Shown here one piece after another: positions 40,270 to 49,701 of a stretch of DNA of 64,000 nucleotides. The notes under the pieces were generated by a model. It saw only the letters and a list, made by a program, of their open reading frames with translations. It did not search any database and was not told where the DNA came from. A program made the position numbers and the translations under genes. Position 1 is the stretch's first letter, and each line of letters opens with the position of its first letter. The DNA is taken from positions 1,397,001 through 1,461,000 of the forward strand of contig NZ_CP022013.1 of the NCBI RefSeq assembly GCF_003265225.1. The letters run 5' to 3'. Origin of the DNA: Mergibacter septicus. GTDB taxonomy: Bacteria; Pseudomonadota; Gammaproteobacteria; Enterobacterales; Pasteurellaceae.

Positions 40270-40737
40270 CTAATTAGCACAAAAACCTACTGGAAATATT
40301 CCTTTATCCCCCGTACAGTTTACAGCCCAATCAATGACCTCTCCATTTTCGCCACCATTTGGCGTCAGTGTATATCCAATATTCTCCAATGTTCCTTTAC
40401 CTGTTACTGAAATAACACCTGCATTTACTCCGACCGTTTTCAAATATTTTACTTTCTCACTCTCAGTAACCGCCGCTTGAATACCATTTTGCCCTGCTGA
40501 GCAATTTGTCTTAGAACCTGAATTATAAATACATAACTCAACTTCAGCCTTATACGGCGAAGCAGCTTGAATCAATTCTGACATTGCAGCTTTCTTGGTA
40601 TAGTTTTGATAGGAAGGAATAGCCACCGTGGCTAATACAGCAATGATTGCGATGACAATCATCAATTCAATTAAAGTAAAGCCTTGAGATAATCCAACTC
40701 GAGATAAAGCTGCTTGAGTTAAGGTTGATCTTTTCAT
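40270..40737 (-). CDS. pilA: Type IV major pilin PilA (competence pilin)
   Basis: Prepilin subunit. The 155-residue precursor has a 19-residue basic/polar leader ending in Gly, then the methylated-Phe start FTLIELMIVIAIIAVLATVA with Glu5. This is longer than the 12-residue leader of H. influenzae PilA. Two C-terminal cysteine pairs are present (ELCIYNS...NCSAG and VNCTG...GFCAN). GGAGGTGAGA stands right before this ATG. A TTG 12 bases upstream lies inside that site and is rejected. First gene of pilABCD, driven from a CRP-S site. Confidence 0.95.
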   Translation of the reverse strand: MKRSTLTQAALSRVGLSQGFTLIELMIVIAIIAVLATVAIPSYQNYTKKAAMSELIQAASPYKAEVELCIYNSGSKTNCSAGQNGIQAAVTESEKVKYLKTVGVNAGVISVTGKGTLENIGYTLTPNGGENGEVIDWAVNCTGDKGIFPVGFCAN

Positions 40738-40829
40738 TCTCACCTCCAAAAAGTTATACTCTGTGATCTAAAATCTGTGCCAATAAAATCGCAAACTTTT
40801 TTCTTCTTTCAAAGAATGAATTACACGAC

Positions 40830-40845
40830 TGCGAGAAAGATCGCA
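40830..40845 (-). promoter_or_regulatory. CRP-S competence site of the pilABCD operon
   Basis: The 16 bases TGCGAGAAAGATCGCA match TGCGA-N6-TCGCA at all ten core positions, the Sxy-dependent CRP-S form. It is centred about 100 bases upstream of the pilA start. A weak -10 (TTTTAT or TATTGG, about 40780-40789) would put it near -60 to -64. It is only 19 bases from the divergent ampD start, too close to serve ampD. Confidence 0.85.
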
Positions 40846-40863
40846 AAAAAGAGAAAATCACCA

Positions 40864-41463
40864 ATGCCATCGCAACACGCTCAACGAGATAACACCTCTA
40901 ACATTGAAAAATATCAAGTACAACAAGGATTAATCTTCCCTTGTCGTTACCTCCCTTCTCCTCATTTTGATCTTCGTCCTGATCCTACTGACATTTCTCT
41001 CTTGGTTATCCATTACATCAGCTTGCCTGAAAATCATTTTGGCGAAAAATATATTGATGATCTCTTTCTCGGTAGGCTAGATCCTATGGCTCACCCAACG
41101 TTTCACGATTTAAAAGGACTCAAAGTTTCTGCCCACTGTCTTATTGATCGACAAGGAAAACTTACACAATATGTAAATCTTAACCACCGAGCATGGCACG
41201 CTGGTGTTTCATACTTTGCTGGGAGAGAAAAATGCAATGATTTTTCTATTGGAATAGAATTAGAAGGAAGTAACCATCACGCTTTCACCCCTGAACAATA
41301 CCACACACTGATCTATCTAACTCAAGCAATTTGCCAAACCTATCCCAAAATAACCCCTGAACGGATCGTGGGACACTGCCATATTGCACCTAATCGAAAA
41401 ATCGATCCGGGACAATATTTTGAATGGGACAAATATTTCAATGCACTGATAAAAACAAAATAA
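40864..41463 (+). CDS. ampD: 1,6-anhydro-N-acetylmuramyl-L-alanine amidase AmpD
   Basis: Cytoplasmic zinc amidase that recycles peptidoglycan fragments and so limits AmpR inducers. The 199-residue product has VIHYISLPENHFGEKYIDDL (first Zn His), SAHCLIDRQGKLTQYV and RAWHAGVSYFAGREKCNDFS. GIELEG and VGHCHIAPNRKIDPGQYFEW follow, with the other Zn ligands. The frame is open 29 codons upstream through the CRP-S site; AmpD similarity begins only after this ATG. Divergent from pilA as in H. influenzae. Confidence 0.94.
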   Translation: MPSQHAQRDNTSNIEKYQVQQGLIFPCRYLPSPHFDLRPDPTDISLLVIHYISLPENHFGEKYIDDLFLGRLDPMAHPTFHDLKGLKVSAHCLIDRQGKLTQYVNLNHRAWHAGVSYFAGREKCNDFSIGIELEGSNHHAFTPEQYHTLIYLTQAICQTYPKITPERIVGHCHIAPNRKIDPGQYFEWDKYFNALIKTK

Positions 41464-41625
41464 GCATTAAAAAAGAGGATTACGGTTTTATTTATAACAA
41501 ACTCAACTATCCTTTTTTAATTCCTCTTTTAAGCCATTTAACTTATTGATATGCGGCGTTATAATAGAAATGCTTAAACAGCAAAAGAATGAGATTATCT
41601 AAACACTAAAAAAAATGAGGCGAGT

Positions 41626-42693
41626 ATGAATAGGAATGAAGAACAACATTTAGAACCAGATCAAAATGACAATATGAAGAAAGACCCGCCTCAACAAAAT
41701 GAATTAAACTTAGATTTCAGTGAAATGGAACCAATCACACCGAAAAAAACTGTTGAACCTAATGTAGGGTTAATCAATAGTTTACAGCTCTGGTACCAGC
41801 GACAAAGCCAAAAATGGCAACAAGCTATGCTAAGTAAAAAGTCAAAAAAAACTCAAGCAACAACCACAGAAACTACCGCTGAAACATTAGCGTCTGAACA
41901 AACAGAAACAGCCCCTATTAATACACTCGAAACACACCAAAAATCTAAATTTTTTGCTATATTACCAATCAAACATCGCCGTTTAGCCATCACTTTAAGT
42001 GGCTTAATAGTAATTTTATTAATTTTTTTCTGGTTGAAACCTGAACAATCTCCAGTAGATAGTTTACAACATGGTAATGTAGCCATTACCTATCAACCGT
42101 TAGACCAAAATAATAGTGCAGATAACACAGATATTCCATGGTTAGCACAATCTACCGAGAGTATTTCAGCATTCACGCCAACAGAAAACACCTCTATTGA
42201 TCAAAATATCACTCCTCTTCCAAATACCACAATTGAACAAAATAGTGATGGCTATACTATTATTCGAGAAAATAGCAATCAGGCACAAAATGAGGTTGTA
42301 GAAAACATTAAAAATGAACAAGCAGAAGCAGCAAGAGCATTAGCCATTTTAAATGGCGGTACCATTCCAGAAAATCAGCAAATAGCTTCGGTAGAGCCTA
42401 CGACCCTCGCACAAACTGTTTCAAATGGGCAGACTGATAATACAACAATAAATTATAAGACCTTAGTGATTTCTTCTGGTAAGTCTTTAATGCAAGTTTT
42501 TCGAGATAATCATTTAAATATATCTGATATTATTGCGATGAATAAAACTAAAGGTGCAAAAATGTTAAGCCGTTTTAAACCTGGTGATAAAGTCCAAGTC
42601 AATGTTAAACATGGTCGGGTAACTGAATTACGCCTATCTGATGGTAGTCGATTTATTCGTAATACAGATGGTAGTTATCAATATCAAAAGTAA
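41626..42693 (+). CDS. oapA: Opacity-associated protein A family, LysM-like/OapA domain
   Basis: Bitopic inner-membrane protein of the OapA/YtfB group, implicated in colonisation in Haemophilus and in division-site peptidoglycan binding in E. coli. The 355-residue product has a hydrophilic N-terminal cytoplasmic part of about 118 residues and one membrane helix near 122-140 (RLAITLSGLIVILLIFFWL). A low-complexity periplasmic linker rich in Asn, Thr, Gln and Glu follows. The C-terminal OapA domain (about 275-355) includes GKSLMQVFRDNHLNISDI and SRFKPGDKVQVNV. The partner oapB found next to it in H. influenzae is absent here. Confidence 0.87.
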   Translation: MNRNEEQHLEPDQNDNMKKDPPQQNELNLDFSEMEPITPKKTVEPNVGLINSLQLWYQRQSQKWQQAMLSKKSKKTQATTTETTAETLASEQTETAPINTLETHQKSKFFAILPIKHRRLAITLSGLIVILLIFFWLKPEQSPVDSLQHGNVAITYQPLDQNNSADNTDIPWLAQSTESISAFTPTENTSIDQNITPLPNTTIEQNSDGYTIIRENSNQAQNEVVENIKNEQAEAARALAILNGGTIPENQQIASVEPTTLAQTVSNGQTDNTTINYKTLVISSGKSLMQVFRDNHLNISDIIAMNKTKGAKMLSRFKPGDKVQVNVKHGRVTELRLSDGSRFIRNTDGSYQYQK

Positions 42694-42704
42694 CAATTAA
42701 AAGC

Positions 42705-42735
42705 AAAATTGCCCAGTAAACTGGGCAATTTTTTT
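42705..42735. terminator. Terminator between oapA and obgE
   Basis: AAAATTGCCCAGT / ACTGGGCAATTTT stem with a 3-base loop and T-run between converging genes. Confidence 0.85.
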
Positions 42736-42754
42736 ATGAAAGAAACAGGGATAA

Positions 42755-43927
<1,173 letters not shown>

Positions 43928-43958
43928 CTAATAATATAGTTTTATTTTAATCGGCAGT

Positions 43959-44891
43959 TTAAGGGGTAGAACGATAAAATTTATGGCCAATCGCAGAAGT
44001 TAACGCACCTGTTACCACAATAAATGCCCCAATATAAGCTAAAGTATTCATATCTGGCCCACTGAACCTTTGTGGATACAGTAGGGAAAGAATTTCTGAA
44101 AAAGTAATTGTAAATAGTGGTGTTAATGTAATAATCGCACTCACTTTGGAAATATCCCAACGGTTTAATGCTTCAGCATAAGCACCATAAGCGATCAGCG
44201 TATTTAAACAACAATAAGCTAAACAAAGTCCATAAAACCAGTTTAAGTGTTGAATTTGGCTAACATGACTACTAGGTGTAAAAATAACAGCACAGCCAAT
44301 ATAAAATACAAACAGGATCTGTTGTGAATTAAAACGGCGGAGCATAAATTTTTGAGCAAGGCCATATAACACCCAAAGAATTGCAGCAGACAAGCAGAGT
44401 AATACGCCTTTAGTATAGCTTGTCATACTTGTAAAAAGTTCAAGTAAACGGCTATTAAAAAATAGGAGTAAGCCTGTAATTAATAAGCCTATGCCTATTT
44501 TTTGATGTAATCCTAACTTTTCTTTAAAAATCACCACACCACTTAACATCATAATAAAAGGGGAAATTTGCCCAATTATTTGAGATACCGAGGGTTTGAT
44601 ATATTCGAGAGAAGTATTAAATAAAATAAAATTTGCCGATAATCCTAACGTACCAATAATTAACCAAATAAGAAAACGTGATTTAAGCATTAGACGGATA
44701 GGAGGTAACTTGCCAGAGATACGTAATAAAATCATTAAACCTATCGCCGCAACCATAAAACGAAACCAAACAATAGTTTGACTATCCATTACCTTTAAGA
44801 CTTCTTGTAAAGCAAAAGGTAATGATCCCCAGCACAAAGCCGTGCTTAATGCTAAAAAGAAACCAGAAACGGGACGGTAAGTATGCTTCAT
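43959..44891 (-). CDS. yhbE: DMT/EamA family transporter YhbE
   Basis: Ten-helix inner-membrane protein of the drug/metabolite transporter superfamily, 310 residues, made of two EamA repeats. Motifs shared with YhbE: LSTALCWGSLPFALQEVLKV, GQISPFIMMLSGVVIFKEKL, AILWVLYGLAQKFMLRRF and KVSAIITLTPLFTITFSEIL. The substrate is unknown. It lies between rpmA and obgE as in E. coli, but after a terminator, with 171 bases separating it from rpmA. Confidence 0.9.
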   Translation of the reverse strand: MKHTYRPVSGFFLALSTALCWGSLPFALQEVLKVMDSQTIVWFRFMVAAIGLMILLRISGKLPPIRLMLKSRFLIWLIIGTLGLSANFILFNTSLEYIKPSVSQIIGQISPFIMMLSGVVIFKEKLGLHQKIGIGLLITGLLLFFNSRLLELFTSMTSYTKGVLLCLSAAILWVLYGLAQKFMLRRFNSQQILFVFYIGCAVIFTPSSHVSQIQHLNWFYGLCLAYCCLNTLIAYGAYAEALNRWDISKVSAIITLTPLFTITFSEILSLLYPQRFSGPDMNTLAYIGAFIVVTGALTSAIGHKFYRSTP

Positions 44892-45014
44892 CAGTTTTCC
44901 TATTGACTATTTGAAAATTACAAGAAGATTGATTCGTTCTCTTTCACTAAGAGAGGCATTATAACGGATTTTTTATTTTAATTATTTAAGACTTTTCTAG
45001 TAAAGAGAAGTAAT

Positions 45015-45040
45015 AAAAAACCCCACAAAATATTGTGGGG
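45015..45040 (-). terminator. rplU-rpmA terminator
   Basis: CCCCACAA / TTGTGGGG stem with a 4-base loop followed on the minus strand by six Ts, 23 bases past rpmA. Confidence 0.85.
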
Positions 45041-45062
45041 CTCTAAAAAATCGAATTGAAGT

Positions 45063-45320
45063 TTATTCCGCAACAATACTTACATATTTACGGTTTTTGT
45101 CGCCTTTCACTTCAAATTTTACTTTACCGTTAGCAGTAGCAAATAAAGTATGATCACGTCCCATACCTACATTAGTACCAGCGTGGAATTTAGTACCACG
45201 TTGACGAACAATAATGCTACCTGCTAAAACTGATTCACCGCCGAAGCGTTTAACACCAAGGCGTTTACTTTCAGAATCACGACCGTTACGGGTTGAACCA
45301 CCAGCTTTTTTCGTTGCCAT
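45063..45320 (-). CDS. rpmA: 50S ribosomal protein L27
   Basis: The 85-residue product starts [20 protein letters not shown] and has [20 protein letters not shown] and [20 protein letters not shown], all L27 signatures; the N-terminal tail reaches the peptidyl-transferase centre. The N-terminus begins directly with ATKKAGG, so no Firmicute-type cleavage leader is present. It follows rplU by 20 bases. Confidence 0.98.
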   Translation of the reverse strand: MATKKAGGSTRNGRDSESKRLGVKRFGGESVLAGSIIVRQRGTKFHAGTNVGMGRDHTLFATANGKVKFEVKGDKNRKYVSIVAE

Positions 45321-45340
45321 CTGTCTGATCTCCTCTGAAA

Positions 45341-45652
45341 TTACGCATTAATACCAGTGATTTTCACTTCTGTGAACCACTGACGATGACCTTGTTGTTT
45401 ACGGCTGTGTTTACGACGACGGAACTTAACGATTTTAACTTTATCGCCACGTCCGTGAGATACAACTTCAGCCACTACTTTTGCACCAGCTAAAACGGGT
45501 GCACCGATTTTTACATCTTCACCATTAACGACCATTAACACTGAATCAAACTCAACTGCTTCACCAGTTGCAACTTCAAGTTTTTCTAAACGAACAACTT
45601 GACCTTCGCTTACTCTGTGTTGTTTGCCGCCACTTTGGAAAACCGCGTACAT
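45341..45652 (-). CDS. rplU: 50S ribosomal protein L21
   Basis: The 103-residue product starts [20 protein letters not shown] and ends with [20 protein letters not shown] and FTEVKITGI, the L21 signature. First gene of rplU-rpmA, divergent from ispB, with a strong promoter upstream. Confidence 0.98.
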   Translation of the reverse strand: MYAVFQSGGKQHRVSEGQVVRLEKLEVATGEAVEFDSVLMVVNGEDVKIGAPVLAGAKVVAEVVSHGRGDKVKIVKFRRRKHSRKQQGHRQWFTEVKITGINA

Positions 45653-45735
45653 AGAAAACTCCGCTAATTTCGTGCTTGAAATAAAACTTTTTGTTTATCT
45701 GTTAGCACGTTAAATATTCATATAATAGGTTGCGG

Positions 45736-45764
45736 ATTTTACGCAAAAAATCTTTATTTGGCAA
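45736..45764 (-). promoter_or_regulatory. rplU promoter
   Basis: On the minus strand TTGCCA (45759-45764), exactly 17 bases, TAAAAT (45736-45741), then CCGCAACC, a GC-rich discriminator. About 85 bases upstream of the rplU ATG. Confidence 0.7.
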
Positions 45765-45964
45765 GTGTAGAATTCAAACAAAATGAAAAAATCAACTTTA
45801 TGATCAATTAACCCGATCATTTTTGATCCTCGCCGAATTAAGATCGAATTTATTTAATGATTAGCATAGGCAAGCTTTTTATCATCTATTATACTATCCA
45901 TCAAATTTCGACTAATAACAATAAATTATTGCGAGAAAATAGGTTAAATAACGTGAAATATCCA

Positions 45965-46936
45965 ATGGATTTAAAAACGATTCAAGCTTTAGCTGCTCCT
46001 GATATGCAGGCAGTCAATGAAATGATTTTAGCACAGCTAAATTCTAATGTGGTGTTAATCAACCAACTAGGGCATTATATTATTAGTGGTGGTGGTAAGC
46101 GGATTCGTCCTTTAATTGCTGTACTTGCTGCAAAAGCACTAGGCATTGCAGGTACAGAACATATCACTTGTGCTACCTTTATTGAGTTTATTCATACCGC
46201 AACCTTATTACATGATGATGTAGTAGATGAATCAACACTAAGACGAGGAAAAGAAACAGCAAATGCATTATTTGGTAATGCTGCGAGTGTTTTAGTAGGT
46301 GATTTTATCTATACCCGAGCTTTCCAATTAATGACAAAATTAAATTCCTTGGAAATCTTAGCCGTTATGTCAGATGCAGTAAATGTCATTTCTGAAGGTG
46401 AGGTCTTACAATTAATGAACTGTAACGATCCTAATACCACTGAAGCGAGTTATTTACAGGTAATTTATAGTAAAACAGCACGTTTATTTGAAGTTTCTAC
46501 GCAATGTGCTGCAATTTTAGCTAAAGCGGATATCGCACTCCAAACTGGATTAAGAGATTATGGACGTTACTTAGGCACCGCATTTCAGTTAGTCGATGAT
46601 GTCTTAGACTATAGTGCAAATGCTCAACAGCTAGGAAAAAATCGAGGTGATGATCTTGCTGAAGGAAAGCCGACCTTACCGCTATTACATGCAATGCACA
46701 ACGGTAATCCAGAACAAGCTAAATTAATTCGCCAAGTGATTGAACAGGGTAATGGTCGAGAAGTCTTAGAGCAAGTCTTAGCCATTATGCAAGAACACGG
46801 TTCTTTAGACTATGCAATGCAAAAAGCACGAGAAGAAGCACAAAAAGCCGTTGATGCCATTAGTATTCTACCTGAAAGCGAATATAAACAAGCCCTAATC
46901 TCTTTAGCCTACTTATCCGTTGAGAGAACATATTAA
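45965..46936 (+). CDS. ispB: Octaprenyl/polyprenyl diphosphate synthase IspB
   Basis: Makes the quinone side chain by trans-prenyl elongation. The 323-residue product has GGGKRIRPLIAVLAAKALG (about 44-62). The first Asp-rich motif LLHDDVVDESTLRRG (about 81-95) and the second FQLVDDVLDYSANAQQLGKN also fit. The open frame extends 36 codons upstream, but this ATG gives the E. coli IspB length exactly. A GTG 12 bases upstream with a distant AGG is a possible alternative. Divergent from rplU, as in E. coli. Confidence 0.95.
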   Translation: MDLKTIQALAAPDMQAVNEMILAQLNSNVVLINQLGHYIISGGGKRIRPLIAVLAAKALGIAGTEHITCATFIEFIHTATLLHDDVVDESTLRRGKETANALFGNAASVLVGDFIYTRAFQLMTKLNSLEILAVMSDAVNVISEGEVLQLMNCNDPNTTEASYLQVIYSKTARLFEVSTQCAAILAKADIALQTGLRDYGRYLGTAFQLVDDVLDYSANAQQLGKNRGDDLAEGKPTLPLLHAMHNGNPEQAKLIRQVIEQGNGREVLEQVLAIMQEHGSLDYAMQKAREEAQKAVDAISILPESEYKQALISLAYLSVERTY

Positions 46937-46945
46937 GAGTAAATT

Positions 46946-47707
46946 ATGCAACAATCTAAATTAGATCAACAAAATAGTCCTGCACCAGTGGAACCCCAAA
47001 ATCACCATAGATCACTTCAAGCCAACGGCAAAAGACGAAAACAGAAAAAAGATCCCAATGCACCTTTTGTACGTCCTAAATTAACCTTACCCAACGGGCA
47101 TAATAAATTACTCCTCCATTCTTGTTGTGCTCCCTGCTCAGGTGAGGTAATGGAAGCTATTTTAGCCTCTGGAATTGAGTTTACTATCTATTTCTATAAC
47201 CCTAATATTCACCCATTAAAAGAATATATTTTACGCAAAGAAGAAAATATTGCATTTGCAAAGAAATTTAATATTCCATTTATTGATGCTGATTATGATC
47301 GTGCAGAATGGTTTGAACGTGCGAAAGGAATGGAAAATGAACCTGAACGTGGAATTCGTTGTACAATGTGTTTTGATATGCGTTTTGAAAAAGCTGCACA
47401 ATATGCGTATGAAAACGGCTTTCCTGTTTTTACCAGTTGTTTAGGTATTTCACGTTGGAAAGATATGAATCAAATTAATGGATGTGGTCATCGTGCGGCT
47501 GAAAAATACGATAATCTGATTTATTGGGATTATAACTGGCGTAAAGGCGGTGGATCACAACGTATGATTGAAATCAGCAAACGTGAACGTTTCTATCAAC
47601 AAGAATATTGCGGTTGTGTTTACTCTTTACGTGATACAAATCGGTGGCGAGAATCACAAGGCCGAGCAAAGATCGAGATTGGAAAATTATATTACACGCC
47701 AGATTGA
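46946..47707 (+). CDS. queH: Epoxyqueuosine reductase QueH
   Basis: Final step of queuosine synthesis in tRNA, the non-cobalamin enzyme that replaces QueG. The 253-residue product has a basic N-terminal extension of about 50 residues. Then come [15 protein letters not shown] (adjacent cysteines plus C-x2-C), [27 protein letters not shown] and [19 protein letters not shown], and [10 protein letters not shown] near the C-terminus. Together these supply the Fe-S and metal cysteines of the DUF208/QueH family. It starts 9 bases after ispB. Confidence 0.93.
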   Translation: MQQSKLDQQNSPAPVEPQNHHRSLQANGKRRKQKKDPNAPFVRPKLTLPNGHNKLLLHSCCAPCSGEVMEAILASGIEFTIYFYNPNIHPLKEYILRKEENIAFAKKFNIPFIDADYDRAEWFERAKGMENEPERGIRCTMCFDMRFEKAAQYAYENGFPVFTSCLGISRWKDMNQINGCGHRAAEKYDNLIYWDYNWRKGGGSQRMIEISKRERFYQQEYCGCVYSLRDTNRWRESQGRAKIEIGKLYYTPD

Positions 47708-47798
47708 TAGTTTTTAGTCTTTCTATTTCAACCTAAAAAGCGTAGAATAATCAAGATAACTCTTTTTAAAATAGACTATTAAAGGAAAAGGATAAGAA

Positions 47799-48347
47799 AT
47801 GAAACGTATTAGTCAAATTTTTACACTTTGTGTTTTAGGCTCAATGTTAGTTGCTTGTGGAGATAAACCCGAAGAAAACAAAACTGAAACAACAAAAGCA
47901 CCAGAAGTAGCTCAAGTTGAAACAGTTAATCAGGAAAATTTAATCCAAACAGAAGCAACTCAATTAAAAGATATTACAGAAAAACAAATTCAAAGTGATA
48001 ATTTTAAACAACTCTTTACTGCCATTTCAGAGGCAAAAACAGTTGAAGAACAACGCCAAGTATTTGCTAACTTTGTTGCTCTATTTAAAGCCAATAAACA
48101 ACAAATCTTAACGTTAGAATTAAAAACTAAAGAAGTACAAGATATTAGAAATAAACTTGTTGATGGTTTAGATGATTTTATTCAATTAATGCAATTTGTT
48201 GCAGAGAATGCTGGTAAACAATTAACGGAAGAGCAACAAGCTCAAATTGGTCAGTTACAACAAAGCTCCCAAGAAAAAATTAACGCAGCGACAGCAGAAT
48301 TAACGACTATCTTAGCACCAGCGACAACCCCTGCTGAAGCACAATAA
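47799..48347 (+). CDS. Predicted lipoprotein of unknown function
   Basis: I do not recognise this 182-residue protein. It has a signal peptide with lipobox LVAC (Cys20), followed by GDKPEENKTETTK. Residue +2 is Gly, so sorting to the outer membrane is expected. The rest is a Thr/Glu-rich linker and a helical, Gln-rich domain of about 110 residues without further cysteines (QLFTAISEAKTVEEQRQVFA, NKLVDGLDDFIQLMQFVAEN). An AAAGGAAAAGG ribosome site precedes it and a strong terminator follows. It lies alone between queH and the pot operon. Confidence 0.8.
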   Translation: MKRISQIFTLCVLGSMLVACGDKPEENKTETTKAPEVAQVETVNQENLIQTEATQLKDITEKQIQSDNFKQLFTAISEAKTVEEQRQVFANFVALFKANKQQILTLELKTKEVQDIRNKLVDGLDDFIQLMQFVAENAGKQLTEEQQAQIGQLQQSSQEKINAATAELTTILAPATTPAEAQ

Positions 48348-48368
48348 AAATAATCTTTTCATTATTAT

Positions 48369-48400
48369 AAAAACACCTACTATATAGTAGGTGTTTTTTT
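48369..48400. terminator. Terminator after the orphan lipoprotein gene
   Basis: AAACACCTACTA is followed directly by its reverse complement (spaced by TA), giving a near loopless palindrome plus a T-run. A further about 170 bases to potD hold only the potD terminator. Confidence 0.85.
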
Positions 48401-48535
48401 ATCATCAATATTAAGCTAACATTAATAAGACTTACATAAAAGGAAGCTATTGTAAGAGGCAAATATTAACATCTCCTATTAACTTCAATTTTAAAATGAC
48501 TCATTAATTTTATAGCGTATTTCCTAATCTTTATT

Positions 48536-48566
48536 TGTCAAAAAGGGGAAGCATTATCTCCCCCTT
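48536..48566 (-). terminator. potD terminator
   Basis: On the minus strand AAGGGG / CCCCTT with a 12-base loop and TTTTT follows the potD stop by about 10 bases. Confidence 0.7.
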
Positions 48567-48575
48567 CTGATTTTA

Positions 48576-49619
48576 TTATTGTGCTGCTTTCAATTTCTGA
48601 TAGTAATTTTCATAATATTGAATCGCATCTCCGACATCATCTTGCCAGTAACTATTTTGTAATACTTCTGCTGGCGGATAGATTGCTGGATCTTCTGTGA
48701 TTTCTTTTGGTAAAAGTGCTTTAGCCTTTAAATTTGAAGTTGGATAGCCAATTTCAGTTGCTAAACGTGCTGCCACTTTTTCACTTAAAAGATAGTTAAT
48801 TAATTTATGTGCCGCATCAGGATTTTTCGCTGTTGCTGGAATTGCAAGCGTATCAACCCATAATACTGGGCCTTCTTTTGGATAGATCGCATCAAGTGGT
48901 ACACCTTCTTTTTTTGCAATGCGGATTGATCCATTCCAAAGTTGTCCCACTTCCGTTTCACCTGAAATAAAAGAATTAGCCGGATTATCTGATGTGAAAG
49001 CTAAAACATTTGGGCGTAATTTTAATAATTCTTCATAAGCTTGCTTAATTTCAGCAGGATCGGTGGTATTAGGATTTTTACCTAATTTTAAGAGAGCAAT
49101 ATTAAATACTTCACGTGCATCATCAAGTAATTGTACTTTTCCTTTAAATTCAGGTTTCCATAAATCTGCCCATGAATTAAATTGTTTTGCATTGTAACTA
49201 TCTGTATTAAAGGCAATCTCAGGTGCACCAAGCAGTTGGGGTAAAGAATATTTATTACCTTTATCATAAGGTTTATCCAACATATTTGGGTCAAGATCTT
49301 TCATTACTGGTAATTTACTGTGATCTAATGGCATTAACATCCCTTCTTTTGCCATTTTTGATACAAAGTAATTAGATGGTGCAATAACATCATAACCTGC
49401 ACTATTACCTAACGTTTTTAATTTAGCATACATTGTTTCGTTAGACTCAAGACTGGAAACATTTACTTTAATGCCCGTTTCTTTCGTAAAATCATCTAAT
49501 AAACCATCAGGCACATATTCTGTCCAAGTGTAAAGATAAACAGTATCTCCTTCTGCATGAGCTGTTTGTAACGTTGTCATCATCATTCCCGCAAGTAATA
49601 AAGCGGCAAATTTTTTCAT
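48576..49619 (-). CDS. potD: Spermidine/putrescine-binding protein PotD
   Basis: Periplasmic receptor of the polyamine ABC importer. The 347-residue precursor has a signal peptide ending TAHA (about residue 22), then TVYLYTWTEYVPDGLLDDFT, DVIAPSNYFVSKMAKEGML and AFTSDNPANSFISGETEVGQ. The WNGSIRIAKKEG and LWVDTLAIPATAKNPDAA ligand-site blocks follow, with conserved Trp and Asp residues. It is the last gene of potABCD, separated from potC by 82 bases with a hairpin. Confidence 0.95.
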   Translation of the reverse strand: MKKFAALLLAGMMMTTLQTAHAEGDTVYLYTWTEYVPDGLLDDFTKETGIKVNVSSLESNETMYAKLKTLGNSAGYDVIAPSNYFVSKMAKEGMLMPLDHSKLPVMKDLDPNMLDKPYDKGNKYSLPQLLGAPEIAFNTDSYNAKQFNSWADLWKPEFKGKVQLLDDAREVFNIALLKLGKNPNTTDPAEIKQAYEELLKLRPNVLAFTSDNPANSFISGETEVGQLWNGSIRIAKKEGVPLDAIYPKEGPVLWVDTLAIPATAKNPDAAHKLINYLLSEKVAARLATEIGYPTSNLKAKALLPKEITEDPAIYPPAEVLQNSYWQDDVGDAIQYYENYYQKLKAAQ

Positions 49620-49666
49620 AATTAGACTCCTTTAGTCCAAAATATTAAGTTATAAGCTAACGATTT

Positions 49667-49687
49667 AAACGCCCTTTTTGGGCGTTT
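49667..49687 (-). repeat. Intercistronic hairpin between potC and potD
   Basis: AAACGCCC / GGGCGTTT, 8-bp perfect stem with a 5-base loop, without a T-run. It may protect the potABC message 3' end or allow separate potD dosage, as expected for binding proteins needed in excess. Confidence 0.6.
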
Positions 49688-49701
49688 GTGAGGTATCAGG
49701 T

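Noticed and set aside
40777-40863. Longer AmpD with an upstream start
   Set aside because: The extra 29 codons do not resemble AmpD, cover the CRP-S site and lack a good ribosome site.
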